From CAZUDO01 sp964618895 (GTDB taxonomy: Bacteria; Desulfobacterota; Binatia; DP-6): a DNA stretch of 39,076 bases. The notes beneath the pieces are model-generated. The model did not search any database and was not told the DNA's origin. It saw nothing but the letters and a program-made list of their open reading frames with translations. Shown here piece by piece: positions 1 to 8,775 of the stretch. Each line of letters starts with the position of its first letter. Within the stretch, counting starts at the first letter, position 1. The translations under genes were made by a program, and so were the position numbers. The DNA lies in assembly GCA_964618895.1 (NCBI GenBank), contig CAZUDO010000087.1, forward strand, positions 1 to 39,076, given 5' to 3'.

Positions 1-381
1 GGATGCCCGATCTCGTGATCGCCAGGGCCACGTCCCCTCATCACCACCCCCGCGAAACGCCAGGAGGGCAGAGGAAGGTAACGAACGCAGAAACCGCTTG
101 ACCCGGGGGGCCGCTTCACAGAAGGAACGATAAGCGGGGAAGTTGACGTATCCTTAGCCGGGCTGCATGAAGTGCACAGCAGCGCGGCACCTCGTAGCGG
201 CTGCGCCTCACTTCGGGTTGCGTGCAGTGACTCTGTAGTTGTTCAATCACCCCCACGTGCCCGAAGCAGAAGACCCGACAGCGCCGTGAAGGCCGGCGGC
301 GGCGTGCCATATGCAGGAGTGACGCGATGGCAAGACTCGGGAGTCGGGCACGCCCGGCGGTCGTCCGCGTCCAGACCGAAG
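1..381. other. Stretch without a recognisable gene
   Basis: No open frame here gives a recognisable protein. An ATG at 327 has a good Shine-Dalgarno (AGGAG at 315-319) and opens a 48-codon frame, but its product is an arginine-rich low-complexity string typical of spurious frames in GC-rich DNA. The left edge could be the end of a gene that lies outside the window. Confidence 0.4.
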
Positions 382-483
382 GTGATCGTCGGCGTCGAAC
401 CGGAGGCACCCGAGGACGGGAGCGACGTGCGCACCTTCGGGACCACGACGGCGGAACTCGGCCACCTTCATGACCTCGAGCGG
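382..483 (+). pseudogene. Remnant of an IS110-type transposase N-terminus
   Basis: One reading frame here contains VRTFGTTTAEL followed by HLHDL. This strongly resembles the segment early in the RuvC-like domain of one IS110 transposase subgroup, where a (D/E)VRTFGTTTAEL-LAL-DWL pattern is common. No transposase sequence continues on either side: the catalytic DEDD context and the C-terminal domain are absent, and the frame closes at 504. The rest of 1-500 shows no recognisable gene. The identification rests on one short motif, so it is tentative. It would be an old, truncated insertion-sequence fragment upstream of the cyclase gene. Confidence 0.4.
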
Positions 484-500
484 GACCGCCCCCGGCCCCC

Positions 501-529
501 TTGAAGGCCCGTGGTCTCACGTCTAGGTT
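501..529 (+). promoter_or_regulatory. Predicted promoter of the cyclase/ATPase gene
   Basis: A -35-like TTGAAG (501-506), a 17-base spacer and a -10-like TAGGTT (524-529) end nine bases before the GTG at 539. Transcription would start at or next to the start codon, giving a leaderless mRNA. No Shine-Dalgarno is visible, which agrees. The same TAGGTT hexamer sits eight bases before the GTG at 25929. Confidence 0.4.
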
Positions 530-536
530 CGACGTG
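518..536. repeat. Inverted repeat over the -10 region of the cyclase gene
   Basis: CACGTC (518-523) and GACGTG (531-536) form perfect 6-base arms around a 7-base centre that contains the predicted -10 hexamer. The position, directly before the start codon at 539, suits an operator or a small 5' hairpin. No regulator can be assigned. Confidence 0.4.
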
Positions 537-538
537 CG

Positions 539-3500
539 GTGGCCGGCACCGCGCACATGGTACCCGGTCCTCCCAGGCACGAAGAGCAACGGCGGTACGC
601 CACGGTCCTGTTTGCCGACATCTCCGGCTTCACGTCCCTCTCCGAGCGCATGGATCCCGAAGACGTGACCGCGATCATGAACGAGTGCTTCACGTTGCTG
701 GAGAATGCGGTCCTGCGGCACGGCGGCGTGGTCGACAAGTACATCGGCGACTGCGTGATGGCACTGTTCGGCGTACCGACGGCGCTCGAAGAGGCCCCCC
801 GCAACGCGATCAACGCCGCCATCGAGATGCGCAGCGCCATCCACGACTTCAACCGCACCGATCCGAAGCTGGCTGCGCTCGACATTCACAGCGGCATCAA
901 CACGGGTCTGGTGCTCGCCGGCGACGTGGGCGGCGACCACAAACGCGACTTCACCGTGATGGGCGACGCGGTCAATCTCGCGTCCCGCCTGAAGGACGCG
1001 AGCCCCAAGGGCAGCATCTGGGTCGGCCCGGAGACCTATCGCCTGACCCGGGACGCCTTCGAGTTCCGCACCCTCAAGCCGCTCACATTGAAGGGGAAGG
1101 ATCAGCCCGTTTCCACCTTCGAGGTACGCTCGGAGCACCAGGTCATCCACCGCCTGCGTGCCACCTCGCGACGCTCCATCGTCTCGCGACTGGTCGGACG
1201 CGATGCGGAACTCGAGCGGCTCGGCACGGTCGTCACCGCGCTCGCGGCCGGGCAGGGCGGCGCCGTCAGCCTGATCGGCGAGGCGGGCCTGGGCAAGACC
1301 CGCTTGACGACGGAGCTGATGGCCGCGCCGATCGCGCGCGACGTCACCTTCCTGCAGGCCCGCTCCCTCTCGGTCGGCCAGACGCTCAGCTACCACCCCT
1401 TCATCGACCTGCTCCGGTGCTGGGCGGCCATCGGGGAGGATGCGCCCGCCACCGAGGCGGGGCCGCAGCTGCACGCCGCCGTCGCGGCGTACTGCGGTGA
1501 CCAGACCGCCGACATCTTTCCGTTCATCGCCACCCTGATGGGCGCCCCGCTCACCGGCGCCGACCAGGAGCGTGTGGCCGGCATCCAGGGCGCGGCGATG
1601 GAATCGCTCATCGTGAAGAGCCTGCGCCAGCTGCTCGAGCGTCTCGCGGCCGCGCGCCCGCTCGCGCTCGTGTTCGAGGACCTGCATTGGGCCGATCAGT
1701 CATCCATCGCGCTCGTGACGGCCCTCCTGCCGCTCGCGCGCGAGCACCGCATCCTGTTCCTGGGCGTGTGCCGGCCCGACTTCCCCGACACGGCCGGGCG
1801 CTTTCTGGAGAGCGCCCGCCGCGTCCTCGGCGCCGACCACGTAGAGGTCGCCCTCCATCCGCTCGATGCCCGCCACAGCCGCACGCTCATCGACAATCTC
1901 TTCCCCCACGACGACCTGCCGACGCACGTCCGCGGCACGATCCTCGAGAAGACGGTGGGCAACCCGTTCTACGTCGAGGAGGTGGTGCGCGCGCTCCTCG
2001 ATGAAGGGGCGGTGACGCTCAGCGACGGAGCGCTCCGGGTCACGGAGAAGATCCACACCGTCGCCATCCCGAGCACGATCCGCGAGGTCATCCTGGTCCG
2101 CATCGACCGGCTGCCGCCGCGGCTGCGGCAGGTGTTCCAGGTGGCCTCGGTCATCGGCCGGAGCTTCGATCGCACCCTGCTCGCCGAGATCGTCGCGGAG
2201 CCCGCATCGCTGGACGACGACCTCGACTTCCTGGCCCACCTCGAGTTGCTGGTGAGCACCGACGTGTTCACGTTCAAGCACGCCATCATCCAGGAGGTGG
2301 CCTACGAATCGATCCTGCGCACGACGCGCGAGCAGTTGCACGCTCGCGTCGCGCAGGTGATCGAGACCCGTCACGAGCAGGTGCAGGCGGCCGGCTACGA
2401 ATCGATCCCGGCCGGCGATCGCAAGGTGATGCACGGTCACGTCGCTGCGGCGATGGAAGCCCACATGCGCGGCGCCGGTGGCGTCAACAGCATGCTCGCG
2501 TACCATTTTGGCCTGGCCGGACAGCTCGAGCGCGCCGAGCCCTATCTGCTCAAGGCCGGCGACGAGGCGGCCCGATTGGCGGCATCCAACGAGGCGCTCC
2601 ATTTCTTCCGGCAGGCGTCCGAGCTGACCCTGCGCTTGTATGGCGAACGCGGCGAGCGCAAGAAGCTCGCCCTGCTCGAGAAGAACCTCGCCCTCGCGCT
2701 GTTCAACCGCGGTCAGCTCATCGAGGCAGGCCATCACTTCAACCGGGCGCTCGAGTACCTGGGGGAATTCGTCCCGCACACGAGCCTCAGCCTCGGCATG
2801 CGGTTCTTGAGCACGCTGACCCGCGTCCTGTGGCGTACCTACGTTCCGCACCGGGTCCGGCCGCTGCGTCCCGCGACCGACGCCGACCGCCAGGTCATCG
2901 AGATCATGTACGCGCGCGCCCAGGCGCAGACGACGGCGGACCCGGGACGCTTCCTCTTCGACACCATGGAAACGCCGCGCCGGCTGGACACGGTCGACCC
3001 CCACACCGTTCCCAACGCGGGCGCCATCTACGCGTCGCTCATCGGCATCTTCTCGTACGGTGGCTTGTCGTTTCGCATCGGAGAGCGGTTCCTCGCCCGG
3101 GCCGCGCCGCTGGTCGACCCGGCCAACGTGCGCGAGCAGATGCTCTTCCGGCTCATGCGCTATCTCCACCACCTGCTGCGGGGAGACTGGCGCGACGACG
3201 ACGACGCGATCGATGACGACCTGATCGCGCAGAACCTCCGCCGCGGCCAACTGTGGCCGGTAACGACGTATCTCGGCCTCGACGTGGAGCAGCGCATCCA
3301 CCGGGGGGATTTCGCCGGCGCACGGTCACGGGTGCCCCGGATCGCCGCGATCGAGGAGACCTACGGCTACGATCTGGCCAAGTCGAACCGGCAGATGGCG
3401 ACGGCGCTCCTGCTGACCGAGGAACGGGAGCTGCCCCGGGCCCTCGATGCCAGCGAGAGCTACTACGCCGAGCACCAGGACAAGCTGATCAACATCTACG

Positions 3501-4042
3501 CCCTCGGGGTCCTGTCGAAGGTCCAGGTCCTGATGGGGCGCCTGACCGAAGCCAAGGCCACGCTGGCGCACGCGGCCGAGCTGGTGCGGAGCGCCGGCAC
3601 GGTGCCGCCCTTCCATCTGTCATCGTACCTGCGCTCCTGTCTGCTCTACGAAGTGCGCGCCATCGAGGAGGGCGCCCCGGTGGCCCGCGCGGCCGTCCGG
3701 ATCGCGCGTCGCGCGCTCGGTCAGGTGCGTCTCGTGGCGTGGCGCCGCCCGGAGGTCTACCGGCTCGCCGGCACGCTCGCCTGGCAGCGCGAGCGCCGGC
3801 GAACGGCCGTCACGTGGTGGGAGCGCAGCATCGCCGAGGGCGAGCGGCTCGGCATCCGCCCGGAGCTGGGACGCACCCACCTGGAGATCGCGCGTCGCCT
3901 GGGCGAAAGCGGGGATCCGTCGCTCCGCATCGCCGGCCGCGGTGCACACGAGGCGCTCGCCGCCGCGCGCGCGATCTTCTCGGAGCAGGGCCTGGTGCAC
4001 GACCTGGCGCAAGTTGCGGCCCTCGAGCGAGGCGGCGCGTAG
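539..4042 (+). CDS. Class III adenylate/guanylate cyclase fused to AAA ATPase and TPR-like region
   Basis: The 1167-residue cytoplasmic protein begins with a class III nucleotide cyclase domain (about 15-195). It has the metal-binding Asp of FADISGF (D27) and of KYIGD (D71), a substrate-contacting Lys (K67), and the MGDAVNLASR motif with the transition-state Asn and Arg (N146, R150), so the domain looks active. A STAND-type ATPase follows, with Walker A GEAGLGKT (247-254) and Walker B LVFEDLHWAD (about 376-385). The C-terminal half is helical and TPR-like. The order matches the widespread bacterial cyclase-AAA-TPR sensor proteins, which are thought to couple ligand or partner sensing to cyclic nucleotide synthesis. 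I kept the GTG at 539 because a promoter-like element sits just before it; the ATG at 557 is the alternative. It is preceded by an IS remnant and stands alone. Confidence 0.9.
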   Translation: MAGTAHMVPGPPRHEEQRRYATVLFADISGFTSLSERMDPEDVTAIMNECFTLLENAVLRHGGVVDKYIGDCVMALFGVPTALEEAPRNAINAAIEMRSAIHDFNRTDPKLAALDIHSGINTGLVLAGDVGGDHKRDFTVMGDAVNLASRLKDASPKGSIWVGPETYRLTRDAFEFRTLKPLTLKGKDQPVSTFEVRSEHQVIHRLRATSRRSIVSRLVGRDAELERLGTVVTALAAGQGGAVSLIGEAGLGKTRLTTELMAAPIARDVTFLQARSLSVGQTLSYHPFIDLLRCWAAIGEDAPATEAGPQLHAAVAAYCGDQTADIFPFIATLMGAPLTGADQERVAGIQGAAMESLIVKSLRQLLERLAAARPLALVFEDLHWADQSSIALVTALLPLAREHRILFLGVCRPDFPDTAGRFLESARRVLGADHVEVALHPLDARHSRTLIDNLFPHDDLPTHVRGTILEKTVGNPFYVEEVVRALLDEGAVTLSDGALRVTEKIHTVAIPSTIREVILVRIDRLPPRLRQVFQVASVIGRSFDRTLLAEIVAEPASLDDDLDFLAHLELLVSTDVFTFKHAIIQEVAYESILRTTREQLHARVAQVIETRHEQVQAAGYESIPAGDRKVMHGHVAAAMEAHMRGAGGVNSMLAYHFGLAGQLERAEPYLLKAGDEAARLAASNEALHFFRQASELTLRLYGERGERKKLALLEKNLALALFNRGQLIEAGHHFNRALEYLGEFVPHTSLSLGMRFLSTLTRVLWRTYVPHRVRPLRPATDADRQVIEIMYARAQAQTTADPGRFLFDTMETPRRLDTVDPHTVPNAGAIYASLIGIFSYGGLSFRIGERFLARAAPLVDPANVREQMLFRLMRYLHHLLRGDWRDDDDAIDDDLIAQNLRRGQLWPVTTYLGLDVEQRIHRGDFAGARSRVPRIAAIEETYGYDLAKSNRQMATALLLTEERELPRALDASESYYAEHQDKLINIYALGVLSKVQVLMGRLTEAKATLAHAAELVRSAGTVPPFHLSSYLRSCLLYEVRAIEEGAPVARAAVRIARRALGQVRLVAWRRPEVYRLAGTLAWQRERRRTAVTWWERSIAEGERLGIRPELGRTHLEIARRLGESGDPSLRIAGRGAHEALAAARAIFSEQGLVHDLAQVAALERGGA

Positions 4043-4054
4043 TCACGGGGTGTG

Positions 4055-4072
4055 CCCGCCCCAGGTGGCGGG
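4055..4072. terminator. Hairpin after the cyclase gene
   Basis: CCCGCC (4055-4060) pairs with GGCGGG (4067-4072) around a 6-base loop, 13 bases after the cyclase stop. There is no T-tract, so it is at best a weak or Rho-assisted terminator. Confidence 0.25.
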
Positions 4073-4146
4073 ACGACCCGGCCCCCGGGCCGTTGCATCC
4101 GACCCCCGCCCGGGACTACGGTCGGCGCAGTGCACTTCCCTACGTC

Positions 4147-4446
4147 ATGCGTCACGTGAACCGCGTGTTCACAAACCGCCGCACTACCGGCTACGTCATC
4201 CCCATGACCTACGGCCGCGACCTCGACTGGGCGCGCGACCTGCTCGCAGCCGGCGGCGGCGAGCTCGCGCGCATGGGCCGGCGCGTGCGGCTGTACAATC
4301 CGCGCGTCGTCGGGTTCGCCGAAGCCGAAGGGCATCTGCCCGCGGCGGTACGGGCGTTCTTTCGGGCGGCGGATATGCCGGGATTCGTGCTGACCGACTC
4401 GCAGGTCGGGCAGTCGACGCCCGGGGACTCGACCGGCGGGAGGTAG
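4147..4446 (+). CDS. Nitroreductase/deazaflavin-type (DUF385-like) protein, internally deleted
   Basis: This 99-residue frame matches the two ends of the nitroreductase/quinone-reductase family related to F420-dependent Ddn proteins. The N-terminal HVNRVFTN motif is present, as is the C-terminal half: GYVIPMTYGRDLDW, then AAGGGELARMGRRVRL, then NPRVV. The segment normally between them, with the GRRSGR-YRTPV cofactor-binding strand, is missing: residue 10 runs straight into RRTTGYVI. About 35 residues seem to be lost in frame, and family members are usually 130-150 residues. It is probably inactive. The GTG/ATG-rich region before 4147 gives no better start. The next gene begins six bases after its stop, and that gene's Shine-Dalgarno lies inside this gene's last codons, so the two are probably co-transcribed. 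Confidence 0.6.
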   Translation: MRHVNRVFTNRRTTGYVIPMTYGRDLDWARDLLAAGGGELARMGRRVRLYNPRVVGFAEAEGHLPAAVRAFFRAADMPGFVLTDSQVGQSTPGDSTGGR

Positions 4447-4452
4447 TCGGCG

Positions 4453-7400
4453 ATGGCGCCGCGTCGGCACGTGCTTCCCAGCCTCTGTCTCATCGGCCTG
4501 TCGGTGTGTTCCGTCCCGCGGGCCCACGCCGGCTGCAACACCATCCCTCCGGTGCACGGACTCTACGGGTCGACGATGGGCGCCGTGCCCCAGCGGTTGG
4601 TCTCCCCGCAGCGCGGAACGCAGGTCGAATGGTACAACCACGTGCGCATCGAGCGACGACCGTGCGATGGTGGGGCCCCGTTCAAGAGTGGAGCCTCGAC
4701 GGTGAGCGTCACCTTCACTCCCGATCCGGCGGACCCGAGCAAGAACACGACGCTCGCGCCGATCACCCCGACGTTCCCGGTGCCGTGTGCGAGCGGCTGC
4801 GACACGCTCGTCTTCACGATGCCCGACACCGACGCAGCGCTTCCACCTGCGGACGGATTGGGGCTCACCGGCCCCGTCCGCATCACCGTCGAGACCGCTG
4901 GGCAGCTCTCGGCCGACATCGGTCGGCTCCACCAGCCGAGCGACAAGTGCGACCCGACGCCCGACAACATGTTCGGCAGCTTCACGGTCCTCCCCCCGCT
5001 CAACGATGTATCCAAACTCGTCGCGAACCAACAGGTGCTGGCCACGCTCGACGGGAACGACAACGTCCTCATTCCGCTCGACCATCGAGGTGCGCGCGCC
5101 GCGTACCCGACGCTCGCCGTCTTCGAGCGCGGGATCGGCACGTTCTGCGCGCGCCGCCCCTTTCTCGATGTCGGTCCAGTCTATGTGTGCCTCGGGGCAC
5201 GATGGAACAGGGCGCTCGCCAACGGACCGCGCACCGCGAACCTGTTGCAGGCCTTCACCATGGACGGCCACCGTATCCTGCCGGCTCTGGGGGTCGACGA
5301 CGACGGCGCACTCTTCGGTGTTTCCGACGCCGACCTGTCGGTGCTCCGGCTCGAGCGCAAGGACAAGAGTACGACCAGCACCTCACGCTTCGATCTCCAC
5401 CACCTGCGGCACCAGGCGAAGGGGCCCGTCGTCGTCCGCACGCGGTACGAGGGCGGCGCGTGCCACGAGGTACGCGTGCCGGGAACCCGGGCGACCGCCG
5501 GGATCATCACGCATACGGATGCGGCGATGCTGGTACACGTGCACGATGCCCGCACGGCCGGGGACGCGTCCTGCGGCGCAGAGACCGGCGTTCCCGCGGA
5601 AACGGTCGAGATCTGGCCCGGCGTCCGCGAGCCGATTCTCGAAGCAAGCGATATCGTCGCGGCAACGATCGAACGGAGCCGGCACGTGCTACGGGTGTTC
5701 GACCCGGTGGGGGGCGAACTCACGCAGGCGAACGAGGCGGCCGCTCTCGACGCCGTGATCGACGACTACCCGCTGGCCGCCGGCGCGCGCGTGGTCTACT
5801 TCCGCGCACCAACCGCCGAGCTGCGGACGTTCGCGCCTGGCGCCAACCCGCCCTTCGTCACCATTCGCAGGGCGGCCCGCGCCGCCGTACGTGGCGATCG
5901 TGCGGTGGGTATCGACATGCCCGGTCCCGGCAAGGCCTGGGTTCACGATGCGCGCACGGGGCAGACGAGGGAGCTGGGGGTCGATGCCTCGGCCGTCACC
6001 ACCAGCGGCGACGTCGCGGCGGTCATCGACGCCACGTCGCAGACGCTGACGGCATGGCGATGGGGCAATGCGGGCCCGTCGCCGACGCCCGATGCGACGC
6101 AAGCGGCCGCCGATGCGATCGGCATCACGACGGGATGCGGAAAACAGTGCAGCACGCGGGTCGTGATCCTGGCATCCGAGGCGCGCGAAGGAAAGAGCCT
6201 GAACGGTGACCCCGACACCACCGACCTCGTGCCCCGGTTCCGCCGCTACGATGCGAGTGGGGAGGCCTGGGAGGAAACGGGGCTGGCGGCGCGCGACTTC
6301 GTGGCCGGAGATCGCATCGTCGCGTTCCGCGTGTCCGAGCGCGAGCAAGGCAACAGCGATCTCAACCGGGACGGGGACACGGACGATACGGTGATGCACG
6401 TGGCGGCGTTCGACGGCCTGGGCGGCGCGTCGCGGGTGATCACCACCGGCATCGCCGTGACCGAAGGGCCGGATCAGGTCTGGCAGCGTCTCGGGTGGCG
6501 CCGGCCGTATGTCGTCATGGGGGACAGCGTCCTGTTCCTGGTCTTCGAAGGCGACCAACGAGCCGACCTCAACCACGACGGTGATGAGCTCGATGTGCTG
6601 TTGGTCATCTTCCAGGTCCCCAGCATGACGTTCGTACCGGTGGTGCCCCCGCCGACTCCCGTCGACTTCCTCGACCTCCTGCCCGGGCCGTTCGGCGGCG
6701 TGCGGTTGTCGGGAAGCGGCCTCGCCATCGGCGATGGAGATGCGGACGGCGTTCTCGATCCCCTCGACAATTGCGTCGGTGTGGCCAATCCACTCCAGGT
6801 CGACGATGACTATGACGGCCTGGGGGATCGACGCTGCGACCTTACGTACTGCACCGATTTCCGGCCGCCCGATCGCCCGGGCCGACTTGCCGCCCCGGTG
6901 GCCGCCGCCGCGGTGGCATACCTGCACGCGCGCGCGCAGGCCGAGAACACGTGCCTCGCCGGCCTCGCGGCAAACGGCGAGCGCGATCTCGATGCTACCG
7001 TGCTCTGCCGTGGAAGCTTCGTCGGACGGGTCGAGAATGCCCCCCTCGACGCGACGACGCGGGGCGTGATCGCGCGTGCCGAACGCGAGTTCCTTCGCGC
7101 CCTCGCCACGCGCACTCGGCGGCAGGACGGGCATGATCTCCGCGACGTGATCCGCACCCACGGGGACGCCGTCAACGCCGCGACGCGTGTGGCGTTGGGG
7201 CGTGTCCGCCGGACACCCGCCCTGGCCGAGGTGCAGTCACGGCTGGGCACCGCCGTGACCACGCATCTGGTCGATCTGGTCTCAGCCATGATGGCGTGTG
7301 TCGTCGGCACGCAGGGCATGCAGCCGGTCGGGGCGACATGCCTGGGGCGAATCGCGGCCGGGGCGATCGTCCCGCCGACCGACGCGACGGTCGCGCGCGC

Positions 7401-7605
7401 CTTCGCCACGGCCCGCAGGCAACTGGCGGCCGCGCTGCATACCCCGGGGATCGCCCCGCACCTCGGCCGCCTGCGAAGCTGCGCGTCCGCGCCCGGCACG
7501 CCCGACTGTCTCGTCTGCACCACCTGGCGGAACGCCGTGCGCGCCGTGTCGAGCCTGCTGCCGGAGCGCGGTACGCCAGGGAGTCGTACGCCGTCCATGC
7601 GTTGA
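4453..7605 (+). CDS. Large exported protein with repeated Asp-rich calcium-type motifs
   Basis: The 1050-residue protein has a Sec signal peptide (1-26, ending AHA-G) and a Shine-Dalgarno (GGGAGG) before the ATG. I recognise no enzyme domain. The middle is beta-rich and repetitive. Three loops share a D-L-N-x-D-G-D-x-x-D pattern: a degenerate copy near 583, then D636-D642 and D705-D711. A thrombospondin type 3-like stretch follows at about 759-795 (DGDADGVLDPLDNC, then DDDYDGLGD), a known calcium-binding repeat. The last 250 residues are helical with spaced cysteines. A secreted or outer-surface calcium-stabilised propeller-like protein is the best description; substrate and role are unknown. 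It follows the truncated nitroreductase gene by six bases. A decayed DNRLRE fragment and a hairpin lie downstream. Confidence 0.85.
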   Translation: MAPRRHVLPSLCLIGLSVCSVPRAHAGCNTIPPVHGLYGSTMGAVPQRLVSPQRGTQVEWYNHVRIERRPCDGGAPFKSGASTVSVTFTPDPADPSKNTTLAPITPTFPVPCASGCDTLVFTMPDTDAALPPADGLGLTGPVRITVETAGQLSADIGRLHQPSDKCDPTPDNMFGSFTVLPPLNDVSKLVANQQVLATLDGNDNVLIPLDHRGARAAYPTLAVFERGIGTFCARRPFLDVGPVYVCLGARWNRALANGPRTANLLQAFTMDGHRILPALGVDDDGALFGVSDADLSVLRLERKDKSTTSTSRFDLHHLRHQAKGPVVVRTRYEGGACHEVRVPGTRATAGIITHTDAAMLVHVHDARTAGDASCGAETGVPAETVEIWPGVREPILEASDIVAATIERSRHVLRVFDPVGGELTQANEAAALDAVIDDYPLAAGARVVYFRAPTAELRTFAPGANPPFVTIRRAARAAVRGDRAVGIDMPGPGKAWVHDARTGQTRELGVDASAVTTSGDVAAVIDATSQTLTAWRWGNAGPSPTPDATQAAADAIGITTGCGKQCSTRVVILASEAREGKSLNGDPDTTDLVPRFRRYDASGEAWEETGLAARDFVAGDRIVAFRVSEREQGNSDLNRDGDTDDTVMHVAAFDGLGGASRVITTGIAVTEGPDQVWQRLGWRRPYVVMGDSVLFLVFEGDQRADLNHDGDELDVLLVIFQVPSMTFVPVVPPPTPVDFLDLLPGPFGGVRLSGSGLAIGDGDADGVLDPLDNCVGVANPLQVDDDYDGLGDRRCDLTYCTDFRPPDRPGRLAAPVAAAAVAYLHARAQAENTCLAGLAANGERDLDATVLCRGSFVGRVENAPLDATTRGVIARAEREFLRALATRTRRQDGHDLRDVIRTHGDAVNAATRVALGRVRRTPALAEVQSRLGTAVTTHLVDLVSAMMACVVGTQGMQPVGATCLGRIAAGAIVPPTDATVARAFATARRQLAAALHTPGIAPHLGRLRSCASAPGTPDCLVCTTWRNAVRAVSSLLPERGTPGSRTPSMR

Positions 7606-7626
7606 CAGTGACGCCGCTGCCCGCCC

Positions 7627-7730
7627 GTCGAGTTCGACCTGCGCGATACGGCACCGGGGACGGCGTCGACTACACCGCCCACGAGAGCACCACCGGCCGG
7701 CCGGCGGTGATCGTGCTCGTCGGCCCCTGA
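7627..7730 (+). pseudogene. Remnant of a DNRLRE-domain C-terminus
   Basis: One frame reads VEFDLR at 7627-7644. A second frame reads DGVDYTAHESTTGRPAV from 7659 and stops at 7730. Both pieces match the end of the DNRLRE domains in the phytase-like protein at 13364-16393, which has VEFDLT, then about 25 residues, then DGVDYGTREGASGRPAF. Here the intervening part is gone and the frame is shifted. It is best read as the decayed tail of a lost exported protein gene. Confidence 0.5.
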
Positions 7731-7731
7731 G

Positions 7732-7750
7732 CCCCACGTCTCACGTGGGG
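7732..7750. terminator. Perfect hairpin between convergent genes
   Basis: CCCCACGT (7732-7739) and ACGTGGGG (7743-7750) form an 8-base perfect stem with a 3-base loop. It sits between the plus-strand gene ending at 7605 and the minus-strand gene ending at 7901. It has no T-tract on either strand, but position and symmetry suit a bidirectional terminator. The remaining bases up to 7900 show no gene. Confidence 0.45.
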
Positions 7751-7900
7751 GCCCGTCGCGTTGCGAGCGCGTCCTGGACGGACGACCTGCCGGGCGCTGG
7801 CGAGCTGCTCGCGTTCGATCCGGGTCCGCAACGCCTGGCTTGCCCAATGCGGGCGGACCTTGGCGGCGTTCGCCGAAATGCCGAGGGCCTCCGCCGCTTG

Positions 7901-8728
7901 CTAGCCGAGGCCCGGCCAGTAGGGCAGCCAGCGGCGCAGGATGCCGTTCAGCCGGCCGTCCTTCCGCCACTGATCGAGCGCGGCGTTGGCGGCATCGCGG
8001 AGCGTGTTGTCGTGCACGCGGAAGCCCCAGGCGAGCTGGTTGTCGTCGAGCAGCGCCCACACGCCGGCAAGGCCATCGTTCCGCGCGACCACCCACCCGA
8101 GAAGGTGCGCCTCGGCCACCACCAGCTTGACCCGCTGTTGCTGCAGCGCCCGCACGGCGTCTTCCAGGAGCAGGTACTGGGCCATGCGAGCGCTCGGGAA
8201 CTGGCGCACGAACTGTGCCGCCGCCGAGCCGGCCACCACGCCCACCGGCCCGCTCGTGTTCATGACCGCAGCGGGGGAATCGTACGCCGCCGCGTCGGGC
8301 TGCCGGACGACCGTCGCCAGGCCGGTGTGCAGATACGCATCGCCGAACGCGATCCGGTAGTCCGGGGTGGACGGGATGGTCAGGCCCGACATGATCACGT
8401 CGATGCGGCCGTCGAGGAGCGCGGGCATGAGTTCTTCGCGCCCGAGCGGGAGCAGGACCAGCTCCCGGTTGAGGGCGGGGGCCAGCTGGCTAGCCAGATC
8501 GATCTCGATGCCCGCCAGCTGCCCGCCTTGATCGAAGGCGATGGGCGGGTTGTCGGTGAACACCCCGATGCGGAGCGGCGGGCCCGGCGGAGGTGGCACC
8601 TGCGTGGGGGCGCAAGCGAGCGCGCCGGCCAGCAGCCCGAGGACGATCGTGGCCCGGATCGAGCGTGGTCCCGTGCCCCGGCGCGGTGCAATGGCCGCAA
8701 GAGGCAAGTCGCTGGAAAGATGCGTCAC
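7901..8728 (-). CDS. Extracytoplasmic solute-binding protein family 3
   Basis: The 275-residue product has the family 3 (amino-acid-type) periplasmic binding fold. Visible signatures are RIGVFTDNPPIAFD at the first strand, GIEIDLASQLA, then DGRIDVIMSGLTIPSTPDYRIAF, and a C-terminal LRDAANAALDQWRKDGRLNGILRRW. The start is a GTG with a good Shine-Dalgarno (AGAAGG, five bases upstream). The N-terminus has a signal sequence ending ALAC-APT. Cys39 could be lipidated, although the box (ALAC) is not canonical. No permease or ATPase gene is adjacent, so it is an orphan receptor or a ligand sensor working with distant transporter genes. The ligand cannot be named. It lies 47 bases downstream of the quinone oxidoreductase gene on the same strand. 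Confidence 0.85.
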   Translation of the reverse strand: MTHLSSDLPLAAIAPRRGTGPRSIRATIVLGLLAGALACAPTQVPPPPGPPLRIGVFTDNPPIAFDQGGQLAGIEIDLASQLAPALNRELVLLPLGREELMPALLDGRIDVIMSGLTIPSTPDYRIAFGDAYLHTGLATVVRQPDAAAYDSPAAVMNTSGPVGVVAGSAAAQFVRQFPSARMAQYLLLEDAVRALQQQRVKLVVAEAHLLGWVVARNDGLAGVWALLDDNQLAWGFRVHDNTLRDAANAALDQWRKDGRLNGILRRWLPYWPGLG

Positions 8729-8775
8729 TCGAACCTTCTAGCGGTCGAAGCCCCAGGCGTCCACGTTACCCGGCA

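Noticed and set aside
116..1687. 523-codon minus-strand frame opposite the cyclase domain
   Set aside because: The plus strand has full cyclase and ATPase motifs. The minus product has no recognisable segment.
1700..3301. 533-codon minus-strand frame opposite the ATPase/TPR region
   Set aside because: Shadow of the cyclase/ATPase gene; no domain signature.
3253..4146. Upstream extension of the nitroreductase-like frame
   Set aside because: The extension lies inside the cyclase gene in another frame and reads as Arg/Gly/Pro-rich noise. Family similarity begins at 4147.
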